A DNA stretch of 64,000 bases from Ascarosepion bandense (lineage: Eukaryota > Mollusca > Cephalopoda > Sepiida > Sepiidae). The position numbers and the translations under genes were made by a program. The notes beneath the pieces are model-generated. The model was not told the DNA's origin and ran no database searches. It worked only from the letters and a program-made list of their open reading frames with translations. Of the stretch, positions 55,525 to 64,000 are shown in pieces (within the stretch, counting starts at the first letter, position 1; each line of letters opens with the position of its first letter). The stretch lies in assembly GCA_037127315.1 (NCBI GenBank), contig JBBBDQ010000750.1, forward strand, positions 2,214,001-2,278,000, in the 5' to 3' direction.

Positions 55525-55602
55525 ATTATCAAAGATGACAATAGTGTGGTTGTAACGAGCAGTTCGCGGACGAACAAACACACTATTGTCATCTTTGATA
55601 AT
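55525..55602. repeat. 28-29 bp hairpin next to a hammerhead-like unit
   Basis: Arms 55525-55553 and 55574-55602 pair with a single mismatch around a 20-nt loop. The right arm runs into TTGATAATGGCTGATGTAAGCCGAAAGC (55594-55621; J-type hammerhead-like unit), so the left arm is an inverted copy of that unit's 5' flank. Confidence 0.72.
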
Positions 55603-55791
55603 GGCTGATGTAAGCCGAAAGCTCAGAAAGGATTAAAATAAAACATGTATCAATATTGTGATTTTCTTTTCTCTTTCAACGATAACGCTATTAATCTTAT
55701 CAGACGATATAAAAAAATTTGCATAAAATAAATCGACAAAACTTGTCTATATTATTTAATGAAACATGCATCAATGAAAAAATGCTGTCTA

Positions 55792-55811
55792 AACACACAC
55801 ACACACACACA

Positions 55812-55884
<73 letters not shown>
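55792..55884. repeat. (CA)n(TA)n(TG)n tract
   Basis: CA, TA and TG runs in succession, an imperfect palindrome by composition. Confidence 0.95.
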
Positions 55885-55887
<3 letters not shown>

Positions 55888-55944
55888 TGGAGCACTCTAG
55901 CTATTGGGCGTGTTTATACGCGCTAAAAAGCCTGCCTTCTTCTA

Positions 55945-56065
55945 CCGGACGTTCGTGGCCTAGGGGTAGAATCAGTCGGGTTTCAATCCTGGGTTAGGAA
56001 GCAAACGGAGTCTAAGCCGTACTGATGAGCTGTGATACAGCGAAACAGATCTGTCTGCAGATGAG

Positions 56066-56075
<10 letters not shown>
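55945..56075 (+). mobile_element. SINE3: tRNA-Gly-like head plus hammerhead tail (sense)
   Basis: A-box region gtggcctaggggtagaatc (55955-55973) and B-box region gggtttcaatcctgg (55978-55992) form a tRNA-like head. The linker ggagtctaagccgta leads into the hammerhead at 56010-56070, followed by (AT)n. The Pol III promoter would transcribe straight into the ribozyme. Part of the head between the boxes is deleted relative to 8661-8805. Confidence 0.78.
56010..56070 (+). ncRNA. Hammerhead ribozyme, family A
   Basis: CTGATGA at 56022-56028, stem II GCTG-TGATA-CAGC, GAAA at 56042-56045, stem III CAG-AT-CTG, TC; predicted cleavage after 56055. Stem I GTA/TGC continues with mismatches (G-C, C-G and A-U pairs further out). 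All core bases are canonical. The very short stem III suggests it would work best as a dimer, as reported for natural animal type I hammerheads. Confidence 0.82.
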
Positions 56076-56121
<46 letters not shown>

Positions 56122-56349
56122 CACCTTCATGCATGTGCGCATTATTAGCATTTTTGTCCGGGAATACTTTTTCTTTACTGAAATGCTATATTATTTTTCT
56201 TTGCGTTTCACATGAACCCCCCCCACCCAACCCTCCAGATTTTTCAAATGATGCTTACTGGCACCACCCATGGAGATAATGAGCAGCATCACGATGGTGA
56301 TAATGATAAAAAAAAAGGTTTAAATATACTACCATATGCTAAAATACAT

Positions 56350-56770
56350 AGGAACTTGCTTTTCTCCCCCGAGTCTTTTTGTTTCTTTGCTTCTATATTT
56401 CTTTTCCGTCTTCTTTTTTCTGCAAGCGTCTTCCTCTATCCCTCACTTTTTGTCCTTTTTAATTCTTTTTTTTTATCCCTTCCTCCTTTTGTTTTTACCT
56501 TATGTCTATTTTCCTTTTTTATTTTTTTTTTCTTTCTCTCTTTCTCATTCTTTTGACTTTCGTATTCCTCCCTCTCTCTCTACCACATTTTGCTTTACTT
56601 TCCTCTCGTTCTATTATAACGTATTTATTCCCTTTTAGTCTTTCCCAGTTTCTATCCGTCCCCATCTCTCCGTTCTTTCTTTCCTTCCTTCCTTCTCGAA
56701 CTTTCTCATTCTCCTGTCTTCTCCTTCACTTTCTCTTCCTCGCTTGCAGGGTTTTATTCAAATGCTTTTA
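56350..56770. repeat. Pyrimidine-rich low-complexity tract
   Basis: T/C-rich with TTTCT and CCTTCC runs. The Phe/Ser/Leu-rich open frames in three phases are compositional. Confidence 0.8.
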
Positions 56771-56779
56771 ACATTTTTT

Positions 56780-57190
56780 CGTTACGCAATCTAATCCCTG
56801 TCCTGTCTGTGCAAGTTTCGTGCTAAAATAAAAAATAAAATAATATCCTTAAGGCGTCCCCGTTATTTTTAAATCATCTTCCATTTTGCATTAAAAATTT
56901 TGCAGACACCTAAAGATTGTGTCGTTTGGTTTTCATGACGAAGTATTCATTTACTACTTTCTTTTACGCAATTAATATTTCTACCTCTCAATATTCCTCT
57001 AACATTTTATTTTAGGTATTTTTAAAGTTTCTATCCATTTCTTATTTTCAAATTCTTATTTTATTCTCATTTCTCCATTTTCCCTTCGTGTGCTTCTGCC
57101 ATCTTTTAGATATTATCTCCCAATTTTTTAGCATTCGCCATTTTAAAAAAAAGTGATTACACACATTTTTATATAAGAAGGTGGGTCAAT
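56780..57190. other. Nothing recognised
   Basis: AT-rich DNA. Confidence 0.4.
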
Positions 57191-57194
57191 AAAT

Positions 57195-57320
57195 ATATGA
57201 GCTGAATTTTTATCTGAAATATTCACTGTATAATATTCGATTTACCTGTCACTAAATTAAATACATTGATAAGATAAGAAATTATACTGAGAAAGAAATA
57301 TTTGTTGTGCAAAATAAATG
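57195..57320. repeat. Repeat K, third copy
   Basis: Blocks 'atgagctgaatttt', 'atctgaa', 'cattgataagataagaaat' align with 17225-17440 and 18970-19110. Confidence 0.5.
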
Positions 57321-57554
57321 CTTTTTGTGTAAAATAAACTTATTTTAGGCTACAAATATAATAATTCAAATATCTGCGTATATGCCAATATATTTGCATG
57401 TACATATATATACAAGTATATATGCTTATTGTTTAAACATATTTTTGTATAAACATGCATTCGATTTCCATCATACGTTTTTAACTTTTCACATCTTTTT
57501 ACAGTTCTTTCTTCCATTTTTCCAGATTTTAGTTATTTGTTTCGATTACAAATG

Positions 57555-57906
57555 CAGAAGAACACGAATTGGACTAGCGAAAGAGGCATTGTAAAAATTA
57601 AGTAACGTCCTGAGAAAGCAACAAATTCCGTTAGATACAGAGAAAAAAGAATGCTGGATTGCTGTGATACACATCCTATTATATGGCTGTGAATGCAATC
57701 TCCGCGGATGAGGAAAAATACTAGAGGTAGCAGAAATGTGGTTCTACAGAAGGATACTGAGAATTTCAGGGGCAGAGTGAAGAATCAACAAGAAAGTATT
57801 AAAGAAAATGGTAACAGAAAAAACACTTCTACTCAGAATCAGAAAAAACACAACTGAAATTCCTTCGACATAATGAAAAAAAAGGGCTTGGAAATCTTAT
57901 GGGGAA
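57555..57906 (+). pseudogene. RTE-1 LINE C-terminal fragment
   Basis: Frames read CRRTRIGLAKEAL, then RMLDCCDT and MWFYRRILRIS across frameshifts, matching the order in 35510-36244 (AKDAFQNLSRVLRD, MWFYRRMLRISW). It stops at LENL where a SINE1 begins. Confidence 0.75.
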
Positions 57907-58134
57907 TCAGTTAAGTGCCATACGTGATAAACGCTTGGGTGATCATGTCTTGAAAGTAGGTGGCCATTACTTTCGGCAGAAGACTGATTGCCAACCAAGA
58001 CTATAGAAACCAATCCGTCCCGCTATTTAACACAGAGAGTGAGAAGAGACGGGTATTTGCTCGTAAGCGAATGCAACGAATTCAGCCGAAATTCGAACTC
58101 GGCTCTCCGATTTCTCGTTCCGAGCCTATAACCA
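57907..58134 (-). mobile_element. SINE1 with internal deletion
   Basis: cagttaagtgccatacgtga...; about 35 bp after catgtcttgaaag are missing and the head ends at cgagcctataacc. Abuts a Helitron fragment. Confidence 0.82.
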
Positions 58135-58181
58135 CGATATTCAGCAGTTTCAAGGATGCAGTTCTTACAATAGTGCAGAAA

Positions 58182-58246
<65 letters not shown>

Positions 58247-58627
58247 GCAAGATGTTTGTGTGTGCGTCTGTTTATGTGCCTGTATGTCTGTATTTTTTTC
58301 AGCCCTTTTATTTTAGTTTTTACTTCGGGTTACTAAGTAGGTATAATTGTAGTTCTTAGTCTCAGCCATGATACCATTTACTCAGAGAACTTATTTAGCT
58401 TTCAAAATTCAGTTTACGACGAAAAAAACTTATTTGATATCGATAGCAGGAAATCAAAATTTGACTTACATCCATTCATTTTTCTTTCAGTCTACAGTTT
58501 CGCTTTAACTGGAAACAACTATTGCTCTTAAGTCTTTCGTGCCAACTTCCAAAGAATCTGAGCTCCAGGACCATGGATTAATTTTAAAGCTTTCATTACA
58601 CCCGAGCATCGCCGGGCTATACTGCTA
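58135..58627 (+). mobile_element. Helitron, 5'-truncated
   Basis: Starts in gatattcagcagtttcaagg and continues collinear with 29580-30027 to cccgagcatcgccgggctat and CTAG, then T. The truncation point is the junction with SINE1. Confidence 0.82.
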
Positions 58628-58689
58628 GTAATTAATATATACTCTAAAAAATGGCCTCAAAACATTTTCATTGAGTATTTTTGTAAATG

Positions 58690-59345
58690 AAAAAAAAAAA
58701 AGACCACCTAAGATCCCACGTGCTTTACATTGATAAAGCCCTTCGTAATGTTTAAGCCGTACTTTTTAGTACAATTTATGGGTTACCAGAGATCCCATCA
58801 ATGAGTCAATCAGAACTTTTTAAAATCAAACTCAGGGTTCCGACTACAACTGATATTATCAATGTTCACATGTGCCATATTTTTTTTAGATTTCCTCTTT
58901 ATGATCCTTGTATTTCGATATTTTTTGAAGATCTTCAAAGATACATTACAGTCTGAAGTTCAGAAATGGCAGCATAACATTTTTAGAAAAAAAGAAAGAA
59001 CACCGAAGATCACACATAAATTGCATATATAAAGCTCTCCGTAAGTTATGGGCCGTACTTGCGAGTATAATTTTTTTGTATTTCGTTAAGGCTTGATTTA
59101 CCAGGGATCCCTTGAATAAGTTTATCAGATCCATTTCTATTCAGTCCGGTCCGAGGGATCCAACTACAAGTAGAATTATTGGTCTCCTTATTTGCCACAT
59201 TTTTTATATTCTCACTTCAAAATCCTTGCATTTCGATATTTTTAAAGACCTTGAAAGATACATAACATTCTGTTGGGACTGCCATATCAATTATAAGGCC
59301 CATTTTATGTTTTAGGTCTTTGATCATTTTGTCTGGGCGAATGGC
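58690..59345 (-). pseudogene. Two C-terminal fragments of an R2-like LINE (RLE-1)
   Basis: On the minus strand the left fragment reads ISVVVGTLSLILKSSD, then GISGNP, IVLKSTA and TLRRALSM with stops. The right fragment is a diverged second copy with the same order. These motifs equal the end of the frame at 59717-60205. Each copy covers only the last ~100 residues. Confidence 0.68.
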
Positions 59346-59500
59346 TTTGATTGTTCTGTTTGTGTGTCTTGTAACGTCCCATAAAATTGTTACGTTCCAT
59401 AAAATTGTGTAACCTGGTCTGTATGATGTTCGTACAAGTTTCTTTCAGTTTTTTCACGTAAAAAATGCATTGTTTTCCAGTGCAGATATTGGTTCACTCT
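59345..59500 (-). pseudogene. RLE-1 LINE fragment (upstream part of C-terminal domain)
   Basis: The complement carries the cactggaaaacaatgcat block and a second block around catacagaccaggttacaca, corresponding to LHWTMCKHYGKY and the HHP.S...RNVTILWD region of 60205-59900. Frame broken. Confidence 0.5.
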
Positions 59501-59510
59501 GTCATAGCGA

Positions 59511-59524
59511 ATTTATTATTATTA

Positions 59525-59571
<47 letters not shown>

Positions 59572-59575
59572 GTCA
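59511..59575. repeat. (ATT)n tract, likely LINE 3' tail
   Basis: ATT run adjoining the 3' end of the minus-strand RLE-1 copy at 59580-60182. The same arrangement is seen at 60183-60204 and 63615-63690. Confidence 0.8.
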
Positions 59576-59579
59576 TCAT

Positions 59580-60205
59580 TTTTCTTCATAATTCGATTTC
59601 TGCTATGGTCACAATATCAACCAAGTCTGCAGAAAGACCTAAGACAGGTCTTGGTGTGTTGTTATGGCTCCGTTTCATTTTTTTTTTTTTTTCTATCTCC
59701 CCTATCATCCCTAGCGTTACATAGACAAAGTTCTCCTTAGTGTGTGGGATGTACTTAACAAGACAGTTTTTCTTAAGCTGAGTTTTCGAGAGATTCTTTT
59801 AATGTGTTGTTTTGTTCCACTTTTTATCATTCCAAGTGTACCTACTATTACTGGTACTATTCTTGTTTTCCATTTCAACATTTTTTCTATTTCAATTTCC
59901 AGGTCTTTATATTTTGACAGTTTTTCGAATTCCTTGGTTGCTATGTTACAATCTGTTGAACAAGCCATATCAATTAATAGACAGTTTTTTTCTTTTTGGT
60001 TTTTAACAATAATGTCCAGCCTATTTGTTTCAATTTTCCTGTCAATGTAGATGGTGTAATCCCATAGAATGGTGACGTTTCGTATTTCTGTAACCGATGT
60101 TGGGTGATGTTCATACAAGTGTTTCTTTACATATTTTCCATAGTGTTTGCACATTGTCCAGTGTAAATTTTGCCCCACTCTATCTATTATTATTATTTTC
60201 ATCAT
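59580..60205 (-). mobile_element. R2-like LINE (RLE-1), C-terminal domain, open frame
   Basis: A 162-codon uninterrupted minus-strand frame (60205-59717) contains QNLHWTMCKHYGKYVKKHLY, EIRNVTILWDYTIYIDRKIE, NRLDIIVKN, CLLIDMACSTDCNIATKEFE, KLSKYKDLEIEIEKM, RIVPVIVGTLG, and ends TLRRTLSM. This pattern (ILWD..., rPDIIV, LIDxAxPxD, KYKDLExEI, VPVxVGALG) is the C-terminal domain found in R2-like LINEs. I take the PDIIV/LID part as the restriction-endonuclease-like domain by inference. Here the expected P of RPDII is L. The first ~8 residues (MMKIIIID) derive from the (AAT)n tail of the neighbouring copy, so the start is artefactual. About 130 bp of 3' UTR follow. Confidence 0.72.
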
Positions 60206-60583
60206 AAATCAATTTCTGCTATGGTCACACGACCTAAAACTCTGTGAAAATATCTAAAGGTATGGCTACATTTCATTTGTTTTTCCATCTCCCATAGCAT
60301 AAGTAGCGTTACATGGATAAAGTTCTTCTTAGTGCGTGAGCTGTAATTATTAAGACAATTTTTGTATATCTCTTAAGCTAGGGATTTTTTCAATATGTTG
60401 TTTTGTTCTATTTTCTGTCATTTCAAGCGCACCTACTATCACTGGTACTGTTCGTGTTTTCAATTTCCTTATTTTTCTATATTTAATTTCCAGGTCTTTA
60501 TACTTTAAAAGTTTTTCAAATTCCTTGCTATGTAGCAATCCGATGAACAAGCCATATCAATTGGTAGGCAATTTTTTCTTTTC

Positions 60584-60590
<7 letters not shown>
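60183..60590 (-). pseudogene. RLE-1 LINE, adjacent tandem copy
   Basis: Minus strand: KEFEKLLKYKDLEIKYRKIR, KTRTVPVIVGALEM, then frameshift and C-terminus, then 3' UTR and an AATAAT tail that abuts the start of the 59580-60205 copy. Head-to-tail arrangement. Confidence 0.7.
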
Positions 60591-60599
<9 letters not shown>

Positions 60600-60621
<22 letters not shown>

Positions 60622-61080
60622 GTTTGTTAGTTCGCACGACCGTTACGTTCTGCCACTACCTCATAAATAATGGTCTATTCTGTTTTGATCGCGTAGGAGA
60701 AGCGGGAAATACAATATTTGGCTTCAGTGAGAAAAGGAAAGAAAGGAGGAAGATAGAAGTGTTTAACGTTTGTTTCAGTGAAATGGAAAAAGTTATCAAT
60801 TGAAATCTTTCCATTTGTACCCACTTCTTAAAATAACGAAGAGCATTGATATTTATGATTGTTATTGCAATTTTTTGTTAAAATTTTTAAGCTCAAATAT
60901 TTGACGATGCGAAAGGGGAATTTATACGGATATTTAAATTGTCGTAGAATCCGCCTTGAGCTTCTTTAATCATTAACTTAAAAATTAGGATTCACCAGAA
61001 AATTAAAATGAGAAAACCGTGAACCTTTCAAGGGTCAAAACTAGTTATTGTTTCCTTTGATTTCTGTTTTATACACATTT
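60600..61080. other. Nothing recognised
   Basis: After an ATT run at 60585-60620, no repeat or gene recognised. Confidence 0.4.
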
Positions 61081-62097
61081 CTTTCTGAGTCTTAACCAGA
61101 GTCTAAGTCAGAAGTGATATCATGACATTTTCTACTGAACATTTCTGTAAAGAACAATAAAACAACCTCGGATCGCAAACATTTTAAATAGTTAAAGCCC
61201 TTCGTAAAATGTGAGCTGTACTTTTGAGAACAATATTTAGTATTTCTTTCAGGAATGGTCTACTAGGGATCCCTTCAATGTGTCCATCGGAACATTTTCC
61301 AAACAAACCCATAGCCCCAACCACAATTATTAAATCATCCCGTACCCTTTCTTCTGAAATAAACTCAGATTTTCTTTATTGTATTTTCTTTAATTTCTGG
61401 AATATACTCATATCTTACGGATCCCAACTATAAACCTAAGGTTAGAAATGGCATCAAGATATTTTCTACTAAACATTTTCCTTCGATGAGTCTTTCAGAA
61501 CCTTTTGCAAACGAACCCGGACCTCCAACCACAGCTAGAGAAGCATCCCCTACCCTTTCCTCTGAAATTAACTCAAATTATTAATATTATTAATATCATT
61601 ATTATTATTATTTCATTTCATTTCTAGAGTATATTTATTTTCTTATGGGTCCCAACTAGAAACCTAAGGTCAGAAATGGCATTATGACATTTTCCACTAA
61701 ATATTTTTCGTCAATTAATCCATCAGAACCTTTATCAAACAAACCCAGAGCCCAAACCACAATGGGTGAATCATCCCATATTTTTTCTGAAATAAACTCA
61801 GATTATTTTTATTATTTTATTTCATTTAATTTCTGGAGTATACTCATTTTCTTCTCGGTTCCAACTAGAAACCTAAGGTCAGAAACGTCCTTATGACATT
61901 TTCCACTACACATTTCTTCAATGTGTCTATCAGACTCTCTTCCGAACAAACCCAGGACCTCAACCACAACTGAGATTAATGATGGCCTTTTGTAGCATAT
62001 TTTGAGATTTTCACATCAAGATCTTTGTACTGTAATAGCTCTTTTAAGGGCTTCAAAGACACACTACAGTCTGCGGGAACTGCCATGCCAATAAGTA

Positions 62098-62100
<3 letters not shown>
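61080..62100 (-). pseudogene. Array of RLE-1 LINE C-terminal fragments
   Basis: At least four diverged minus-strand pieces. The one at 61190-61330 reads IIVVGAMGLFGKCSDGHIEG then PFLKEI, STAHILRRALTI and a stop. The ones at 61440-61570, 61670-61790 and 61860-62095 start from MAVPADCSVSLK...QYKDLDVKI or from the VVVGALG part. Conserved 'cccaactagaaacctaaggt' segments separate them, giving an irregular tandem. Confidence 0.65.

Positions 62101-62136
<36 letters not shown>
62098..62136. repeat. (ATT)n microsatellite
   Basis: ATT run. Confidence 0.95.
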
Positions 62137-62214
62137 GTTGATAATATTACAACGAAAATTACTAATGCTATTATTAGTTAATCTAAATCTGTTATTCTTT
62201 TATATAGTAATGTG

Positions 62215-62773
62215 ATAGGTACCGACTTGGCGGCTCGACTACAGCCACTTCTCCACCAACGAGATGTGGCCTCCCTTTGTCTGTTCTATAAATACTTTCG
62301 TGGCTTCTGCTCCAACTAACTTAAGTCACTGGTGCCTCTGCAACAGGTGTTTATTCGGACAACCAGATTGGCAACTGGGTCACACCCATTCACAGTTAGA
62401 TTAACCAAATGCAGACGACAATTATACTCCTGCAGTTTCTTCTCTCGCACTTCCCGCCTGTGGAACTCGCTTCCATATTCTTGCTTTCCTGACGGCTTGC
62501 TTGACGGCTACAACCTCCAGGAATTTAAATGCAATGTCAATACTCATCTATTAACCACTTGACTCTAGTTCTTTCACCACCCCGTATATCCTTTCCTTTC
62601 TCTTCACCTTTGCAATTTTTATCAGACCTGTATACCCATCCTTCTCTTGCTCTTTTCTAACTGGTTCGTCTTCCTCTTCATTCCCTTCTACTTAATCTTT
62701 TTTCTTTTATGTAGCCCCCTGCACATCAGTGGCATTATCATCTTGCTCGGGGTGATACGATTAAAAAAAATCT
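62215..62773 (+). mobile_element. L2/CR1-like LINE C-terminus and 3' end
   Basis: The frame at 62332-62562 reads PLQQVFIRTTRLATGSHPFT then SFFSRTSRLWNSLP and FKCNVNTHLL, with upstream RDVASLCLFYKYFRG in another phase. This is the C-terminal end typical of jockey/CR1/L2-type reverse transcriptases (TSRLWNSLP). After the stop comes a pyrimidine-rich 3' UTR and the conserved terminus gtagccccctgcacatcagt...ggggtgatacgattaaaa. Clade uncertain. Confidence 0.75.
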
Positions 62774-62779
62774 ATTTTA

Positions 62780-63610
62780 TCTTTATTTTATTTCAGTGAA
62801 TGTTCACACAGATAGACAGAACATCTCTCTTAGAATCAAGTGACAACAACCCACCTAAATTCTCCTGTGTTTTGGCCAATTTATTATTATTATTTATTAT
62901 TATTATTTGTTATTAATTTTTCACCCCATTTTAAATGGAGAATAAGTTGCAAAAAGTTTTTTTCAGTTTCTCAGCACCACATCAATGTTTTATATGATTT
63001 TAGTAACGCTTTTCTATGATTTCCTATCTTACACAAATATCAATTTTTTTTCAATGTTCTTCAGGATTCTTCCAAGCGCTCCAGTAATGACGAACACAAA
63101 TTATTATTATTAAAATGGTTACAAAAATGTTTCTGATTATCACTAGAGGCTAAGTGGCAAGGAAATTTCTTCAATACTCCAGGACTCTCCACAGTAGTCG
63201 GACAGATTTTGACAATACTGTCATCTGAATGGTCTCAAATCTCACATTGATCTCTAGCTTTTTCCATAGCCTGTTCAGAATTGTGAGACTAGTGTCCCGT
63301 TAACAAGTGTCATGGCAACGACACATTTTTCTTCAATGTGTCTATCAGACACCTCTTCCAAACAAACCCAGAACCTCAACCATAACTGCAATTTTTTTTC
63401 AGCGCACTAGCACTGGGAAAAAAAATTATCTATGTTTTTCACCTTTTTTTTTTTCAGATTTAATCTCAAGTCCGGCAGAAGAGAAAAATCTTCTGATATT
63501 TTCTATTTTTTTATTTTTTTTATTTTTTTTTATTTTTTTTTTATTTTTATTTTTTTGCATCTACTGGATCCGGTTTTCTAACCTAGATTGGATGATCCAT
63601 TTGAAGGCTC
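62780..63610. other. AT-rich DNA with possible RLE-1 scraps
   Basis: ATT runs at 62882-62912. tttcttcaatgtgtctatca at 63328-63347 matches 61913-61932, so a short RLE-1 piece is present. T-rich tract at 63500-63560. No gene. Confidence 0.45.
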
Positions 63611-63689
63611 AAATTATTATTATTATTATTATCTTAATTATTATCATCTTAATTATTATCTTTATTATGATTATTATGATTATTATTAT

Positions 63690-64000
63690 CATATTTCGAT
63701 TTCTGCTATGGTCACATAACCTACCAAATAAACGGAAAGACCCTAGGCAGGTAGTGGTGTGTTGTTATGGCTATATTTCATGATTTGTTTTTCTACCTCC
63801 CATAACATCGCTAGCGTTACATGGGGAAAATTCTTCTTTGTGTGTGGGCTGTAATCAAGACAATTTTTTGTATTTCTCTTAAGCTGCGATTTCCAGGGAT
63901 GTTTGGATGTTTCATTCCTTTTTTATCGTTCCAAGTACTCCTACTATGACTAGTACTATTCTTGTTTTCAATTTCCACATTTTTTATTTCAATTTACAGG
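63690..64000 (-). pseudogene. RLE-1 LINE C-terminus, cut by window edge
   Basis: Minus strand: KMWKLKTRIVLVIVGVLGTI then a frameshift, NIPGNRSLREIQKIVLITAH, QRRIFPM and stop, then a 3' UTR matching 59580-59715 and an (AAT/ATC)n tail at 63615-63690. The upstream part lies beyond the right edge. Confidence 0.72.

Noticed and set aside
56212..56771. Overlapping Phe/Leu/Ser-rich frames resembling membrane proteins
   Set aside because: Compositional effect of a pyrimidine-rich tract; open in three phases with no start context or domain.

Overview
The window is AT-rich, animal-type non-coding DNA, most likely from a coleoid cephalopod and probably an octopus. This rests on about 20 copies of a tRNA-derived SINE resembling the octopus SINE families, very heavy (AT)n, (CA)n and (GATA)n microsatellites, and LINE, Helitron and Tc1/mariner relics of kinds common in mollusc genomes. 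I could not support any host protein-coding gene, host tRNA gene or host rRNA gene. All recognisable coding sequence belongs to decayed mobile elements.

The most interesting content is a set of short sequences with the hammerhead self-cleaving ribozyme core: CTGANGA, then a short hairpin, then GAAA, then a minimal stem III ending in TH, closed by a complementary stem I. At least nine sequence families are present, several in two to six copies. The best are at 49499-49558 (canonical core, 7-bp stem I), 21962-22012, 24194-24255, 8661-8725 and 56010-56070. In the last three the ribozyme directly follows a tRNA-Gly-like head, giving a tRNA-SINE/hammerhead composite. In most other families a conserved TATTGAGCAC-like motif lies about 40-150 nt downstream of the ribozyme. 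Several copies occur as head-to-head foldback pairs (33985-34203, 34245-34375, and a 1.2-kb element at 22914-24120 with a paralogue at 32575-33490). I read these as non-autonomous, retrozyme-like elements.

Layout. 1-9400: SINEs, a tandem AT-rich repeat, a GATA satellite with spacers, hammerhead relics, a deleted mariner transposase and a SINE foldback. 9400-22000: mostly unique AT-rich DNA, two Helitron loci, long microsatellites and hammerheads. 22000-25000: inverted-hammerhead element and tRNA/hammerhead SINE. 24977-25927: 13-bp/52-bp minisatellite carrying a SINE. 27000-31800: RTE-like LINE tail, hAT-like MITE, full-length Helitron, Tc1-like pieces. 32000-35000: second inverted-hammerhead element and foldbacks. 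35500-42200: several RTE-like LINE fragments, SINEs, a Helitron and a Tc1/LINE junction. 42500-55600: SINEs (many with perfect target-site duplications), tandem tRNA-like SINE units, a 5S-rRNA-like segment and hammerhead relics. 55900-58600: tRNA/hammerhead SINE, LINE, SINE, Helitron. 58690-64000: a minus-strand cluster of C-terminal pieces of an R2-like LINE, plus the 3' end of an L2/CR1-like LINE.

SINE family names used here are local labels: SINE1 (dominant; A/B boxes, ~300 bp), SINE2 (Ser/Leu-like head), SINE3 (Gly-like head plus hammerhead), SINE4 (tandem tRNA-like units). All assignments are by eye. No database search or folding program was run.
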